Shown here: piece after piece, positions 15,058 to 17,762 of the stretch
How positions within the stretch are numbered: the stretch's first letter is position 1
Layout of the letters: every line of letters starts with the position of its first letter
Source of the DNA: an uncultured Verrucomicrobiota bacterium
Lineage (GTDB): Bacteria > Verrucomicrobiota > Kiritimatiellia > RFP12 > UBA1067
Length of the DNA stretch: 17,762 nucleotides
NCBI GenBank assembly: GCA_946628745.1
Contig: CAMOXA010000008.1
Span: forward strand, 1-17,762
Reading direction: 5' to 3'
The notes under the pieces: generated by a model
Told to the model about the DNA's origin: nothing
What the model saw: the letters and a program-made list of their open reading frames with translations, nothing else
Database searches by the model: none
Made by a program: the position numbers and the translations under genes

Positions 15058-15629
15058 TTCGTGGAAATGCGGTCGTTGTACTCGCCGGTCTCGGTATTGA
15101 TGCGTATCACGTCGCCTTCGTTGATGAACAGCGGCACCGGGCAGACATAGCCGCCTTCGACCGTCGCGGGCTTCGTGACCTTGCCGGACGCCGTGTTGCC
15201 CTTGACGCCGGGCTCGACCTTGACGACCTTGCGCTCGACGAGCTGCGGCAGATCCACGCCGATGACCTTGTCGTTGAAAAACAGCGCCTTGACTTCCATC
15301 TCATCCATCAGGAAGTATTTCTTGTCGCCCATCACCTCGTAGCTGACGCGGATCTCCTCGAAGTTCTCGTCCGTGAAGACGAAAGCCGTGCCGTCGTCGT
15401 ACGAGTACGTCACGGACATCTGCAGAAGCTCCGGCTTCTCGAACTTGTCGCCCGAGCGGTAGCTCTTGGACATGCCGCCGCCTGTCATCATGTTTCTCAG
15501 CTTGCAGTTGTATATGGCCTGGCCCTTGCCCGGCTTGGAGAAGTCGAACTCCGTGATTTCCCACGGCTCGCCGTCAATCAAAAGCTTGACGCCTTTGTGC
15601 AGCTCGCCGGCTCCTATTACCTCGCCCAT
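15054..15629 (-). CDS. efp: Elongation factor P
   Basis: 191 residues with the three-domain EF-P pattern: an N-terminal KOW-like domain with SKPGKGQA, where K35 matches the modified lysine K34 of E. coli EF-P; a middle OB domain (VTYSYDDGTAFVF); and a C-terminal OB domain ending in GDVIRINTETGEYNDRIS. EF-P relieves ribosome stalling at proline runs. The lysine at the loop tip suggests EpmA-type beta-lysylation, but no modifying enzyme lies in the window. ATG at 15629 is set by AAAGGAG eight bases upstream (15645-15638). It is the first gene after its own promoter, followed by cmk with a 4-nt overlap. Confidence 0.96.
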   Translation of the reverse strand: MGEVIGAGELHKGVKLLIDGEPWEITEFDFSKPGKGQAIYNCKLRNMMTGGGMSKSYRSGDKFEKPELLQMSVTYSYDDGTAFVFTDENFEEIRVSYEVMGDKKYFLMDEMEVKALFFNDKVIGVDLPQLVERKVVKVEPGVKGNTASGKVTKPATVEGGYVCPVPLFINEGDVIRINTETGEYNDRISTK

Positions 15630-15682
15630 TTGATGGTCTCCTTTTGTTTTATGTTTTCTTTCTGAACGGAAAATGTCCGTAT

Positions 15683-15711
15683 ATTCTACCAAAAATCGCC
15701 GCGCTTATAAA
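15683..15711 (-). promoter_or_regulatory. Promoter of efp-cmk-permease
   Basis: On the minus strand there is TTTATA (15711-15706), a 17-nt spacer and TAGAAT (15688-15683) preceded by TGG, an extended -10. The -35 overlaps the stop codon of the upstream lipoprotein gene. The leader of about 47 nt contains a short ACGGA/TCCGT hairpin and then the ribosome binding site. Confidence 0.65.
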
Positions 15712-16229
15712 GTGGGATCGTCGAATTCGTGTATCACGTCCAGCAGCTGTTCCGCCAGATCCGGATCGACCTCGAATATGTTGTCGGGCTGCGAGTACGT
15801 GTAGTTGGATATGTTGGCCTTGACCGCAATGAACCGGCGGAACTCCTTTTTGTCGGAGCGCTTGAACATCTTCTCGCGGTCGAGCACGCCATAGTTGACA
15901 AGATGCTGGAATATCTCCTGGGCGTGCTGGGGCGTCGTCATTTTGCGCTGGGTCTTCATGTCTTCCCACACGGCGCTGTCGACCTTTTTCGCGAAATCGT
16001 TGGAGACTCTGTCGCTCGTGCCCTTCTTGAGCTCCACGTGTCCGGCGCCATTCAGGAACACCGACGTGCGCCTGATCGGGTCGCGGTTCATGTTGTAGTA
16101 GTGTATCTCGACCCAGTTGAGCTGGCTTTCCTGGACTGTTATCCACGGATTGACCCAGAATGGCCCGCACCCTGGCGTAGCCGCCAGAACCGCCGCGAGG
16201 GCGGCCGCTAAGAGAAGTGTTTTTCGCAT
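15705..16229 (-). CDS. Hypothetical lipoprotein
   Basis: 174 residues of unknown function. MRKTLLLAAALAAVLAATPGC is a lipoprotein signal peptide with the acylated Cys at 21, although the lipobox TPGC is not ideal. The mature part is mixed in charge and rich in aromatic residues (WVEIHYYNMNRDPIRR, YTYSQPDNIFEVDP), with no membrane span and no enzymatic motif I recognise. It may be a periplasmic-face protein of about 17 kDa. The ATG at 16229 overlaps the coaX 3' end by 22 nt in another frame, so it is co-transcribed with nadC-coaX. The longer open frame upstream of this ATG is only the shadow of coaX. Confidence 0.8.
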   Translation of the reverse strand: MRKTLLLAAALAAVLAATPGCGPFWVNPWITVQESQLNWVEIHYYNMNRDPIRRTSVFLNGAGHVELKKGTSDRVSNDFAKKVDSAVWEDMKTQRKMTTPQHAQEIFQHLVNYGVLDREKMFKRSDKKEFRRFIAVKANISNYTYSQPDNIFEVDPDLAEQLLDVIHEFDDPTL

Positions 16230-16963
16230 AATAGTCCGGCTCCGTACAATGTAAGCGTTTTGTCGATCGTGAAATCCATGCCCGCCTCGCTCAAGACCCG
16301 CCCGGCGAAACCTCCGGTCGCGACGAGACGGAATCTCTCCTTGAAATTGCGCGAGAGCTCCGCTGCAATCTCGCGCACCATGCCGCGATAGCCGACGATA
16401 GCGCCGAAGCGCATCGCCTGTTCGGTCGAGCGTCCGATTTTCGGCACGCGGCCGCTTTTGAGTTCCATCCGCGGCAGCTTCGCCGTGCGTTCGAAAAGGT
16501 AATCGCGCATGAGTGGAAAGCCCGGCGCGATCACGCCGCCGCGCCACACCCCGTCAGCGGTGACGACCGCCGCGGTAAGAGCCGTGCCGAAATCCATTAC
16601 TATAACAGGCGCGCCATAGCGCGCTACCGCCCCGGCGGAATCCGCCAGCCGGTCCGCGCCGACCGTCTCCGGTTCCGGATAGTCCAGTTCCAGCGGGAAA
16701 TCGCGGTGCGTCAGTTGATGGAATCTCGCGCCCGTGCTCTTCGCGAACGCCCGCCAGCGCCGGTCACGTCCGGGGACGACCGACACGTACGCGATAGGCA
16801 GCGGGGCTGCGCTATCCGCCTGCAAGGCGCGCACGGCAGCCACCGCCTCTTCAAAGCCCCCGTCGCAGTGTGAGACGCGGCTTACGCGGCCGTCGCTCCA
16901 AAGCCCGACCGCCGTCGACGTATTGCCTACATCTACCGCCGCGAGCCTCACACCGCCGCCCAT
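16208..16963 (-). CDS. coaX: Type III pantothenate kinase
   Basis: 251 residues, the usual CoaX size; it phosphorylates pantothenate in the first step of coenzyme A synthesis in the cytoplasm. ASKHA-fold motifs are all present: DVGNTSTAVG (phosphate 1), GADRLADSAGA (pantothenate and dimer contact), DFGTALTAAVV (phosphate 2 region) and GGVIAPGFPLM. GGFAGRVLSEAG near the C-terminus completes the adenosine side. The ATG at 16963 overlaps nadC by 16 nt. The GTG at 16951, overlapping the nadC stop as GTGA, would give the more typical N-terminus MRLAAVDVGNT. The coaX-nadC neighbourhood is common in bacteria. Confidence 0.94.
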   Translation of the reverse strand: MGGGVRLAAVDVGNTSTAVGLWSDGRVSRVSHCDGGFEEAVAAVRALQADSAAPLPIAYVSVVPGRDRRWRAFAKSTGARFHQLTHRDFPLELDYPEPETVGADRLADSAGAVARYGAPVIVMDFGTALTAAVVTADGVWRGGVIAPGFPLMRDYLFERTAKLPRMELKSGRVPKIGRSTEQAMRFGAIVGYRGMVREIAAELSRNFKERFRLVATGGFAGRVLSEAGMDFTIDKTLTLYGAGLLCEKHFS

Positions 16964-17762
16964 TCAAGGCTCAGATCGACAGACCCCGCCGAATGCGTCA
17001 GACACCCGAGCGATATCGCCGTCACGCCGGTCGCCGCCACTTCGCGCGCGCGATCGAGCGTTATCCCGCCCGACGCTTCGGTTTTGGATATGCCCTTGCA
17101 CATCTTGACGCACTTTTTCATGTCCGCGCACGACATGTTGTCGAGCATGATCCATTCCGGCTTCGCTTTCAGCGCGCTCGCGCACTCGCGCAGACTTTCC
17201 ACTTCGACCTCGACCGCCAGTTTCGGGAAGGCCTTTCGCGCGGCGGCCACGGCCTGGTCCAATTCGTCGGGATCGCCACCCTTCCACAGCCGGCGGTGGT
17301 TGTCTTTTATGAGGACGCGATCGTACATTCCCATGCGGTGGTTTGTCCCGCCGCCGCAGAGAACCGCGTACTTTTCGAACACGCGCAGTCCAGGCGTTGT
17401 CTTTCGCGTATCGAGTATCAATGTGCCGTATTTTTCCGTCGCGTCGACAAACTTTCGGGCGAGCGTCGCCGTAGCGCACATGCGCTGCATGAAATTGAGC
17501 GCGGTGCGTTCCGCCGCGAGGATGCTGCGCGCCTTGCCGCGGAACGCGAGTATCGGCTCGCCGGGCTTGACCGTCGAACCGTCGGGTTTGAGTATCTTGA
17601 CCTTGATCTTGGGATCGACGGCTTTCATGACCGCGCGCGCGACTGTCGCGCCCGCTACGACGCATCCCGCCCCCTTGGAGTATATCTCGCCTGTGGCGAC
17701 CGCGCCTGGTTCGACGAGCGCCTCGCTCGTCGCGTCGCACCATTTCGTCTTGCGCGAATCGG
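16948..17762 (-). CDS. nadC: Nicotinate-nucleotide diphosphorylase (quinolinate phosphoribosyltransferase), N-terminus beyond window
   Basis: 270 residues are visible; about 15-20 N-terminal residues lie beyond the right edge. The enzyme converts quinolinate and PRPP to nicotinate mononucleotide in NAD synthesis. Family marks: AERTALNFMQRMC, LDTRKTTPGLR, GGGTNHRMGMYD, IKDNH, VEVEVESL, IMLDNMS, EASGGITLDRAREVA and ISLGCLTHSAGSVDLSLE. Active-site Arg and Lys positions in TRKTTPG, NHRMG and IKDNH are intact. An ATG at 17628 is internal, since conserved sequence (GEIYSKGAGCVVAG) continues upstream in frame to the edge. It is the first visible gene of the overlapping nadC-coaX-lipoprotein operon. 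Confidence 0.95.
   Translation of the reverse strand, partial: DSRKTKWCDATSEALVEPGAVATGEIYSKGAGCVVAGATVARAVMKAVDPKIKVKILKPDGSTVKPGEPILAFRGKARSILAAERTALNFMQRMCATATLARKFVDATEKYGTLILDTRKTTPGLRVFEKYAVLCGGGTNHRMGMYDRVLIKDNHRRLWKGGDPDELDQAVAAARKAFPKLAVEVEVESLRECASALKAKPEWIMLDNMSCADMKKCVKMCKGISKTEASGGITLDRAREVAATGVTAISLGCLTHSAGSVDLSLEWAAV

Noticed and set aside
16230..16547. Longer start for the small lipoprotein gene
   Set aside because: The extension overlaps coaX in another frame, and the lipoprotein signal peptide begins exactly at the ATG at 16229.

Overview
This 17.8 kb GC-rich window has every recognisable gene on the minus strand except one plus-strand regulator. The gene content suggests a Gram-negative, polysaccharide-degrading bacterium. 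Multi-domain secreted GH43, GH95, GH92 and GH2 enzymes, a XylR-type (periplasmic-binding-protein fold plus AraC) regulator and no SusC/SusD pair fit the PVC group (Kiritimatiellota, Lentisphaerota or Verrucomicrobiota). That placement is an inference from gene content, not from a marker tree.

Region 1 (1-12235, minus strand) is a carbohydrate-degradation island. Read in the direction of transcription it holds a GH2 enzyme with extra C-terminal domains, a GH92 (alpha-mannosidase family) enzyme, a GH43-GH95 fusion, a fusion of a NAGPA-type phosphodiester glycosidase with a histidine acid phosphatase, and a second GH43 enzyme cut by the window edge. Each has a signal peptide or lipoprotein signal, so the products should work outside the cytoplasm. 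No transporter lies among them. GH2 and GH92 look like one operon. The last three genes each have a plausible promoter of their own. Two of these promoters, in front of the two GH43-containing genes, share a CCCGAAAGGG box exactly 26 nt upstream of TATAAT, and in both the ATG sits where transcription should start. Between the GH43-GH95 gene and the NAGPA-phosphatase gene is a compact repeat with two perfect 8-bp hairpins whose loops are complementary.

Region 2 (12236-13543) is the control point. A XylR-like regulator is divergent from the GH2 gene and has a strong promoter placed for leaderless translation. An imperfect inverted repeat in the shared intergenic region is a candidate operator.

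Region 3 (13553-17762, minus strand) is a housekeeping block: nadC (N-terminus beyond the window), coaX and a small lipoprotein gene in an overlapping operon, then a promoter and efp, cmk and a DppC/OppC-type permease, also overlapping. It meets the regulator tail to tail with a 9-bp gap.

The most interesting items are the NAGPA-phosphatase fusion (a possible one-polypeptide uncovering and dephosphorylation enzyme for phosphodiester-decorated glycans, next to an alpha-mannosidase family gene), the GH43-GH95 fusion, and the shared promoter architecture of the two GH43-containing genes. No rRNA, tRNA, CRISPR array, insertion sequence or prophage gene was seen, and there is no gene-free stretch longer than 300 bases.
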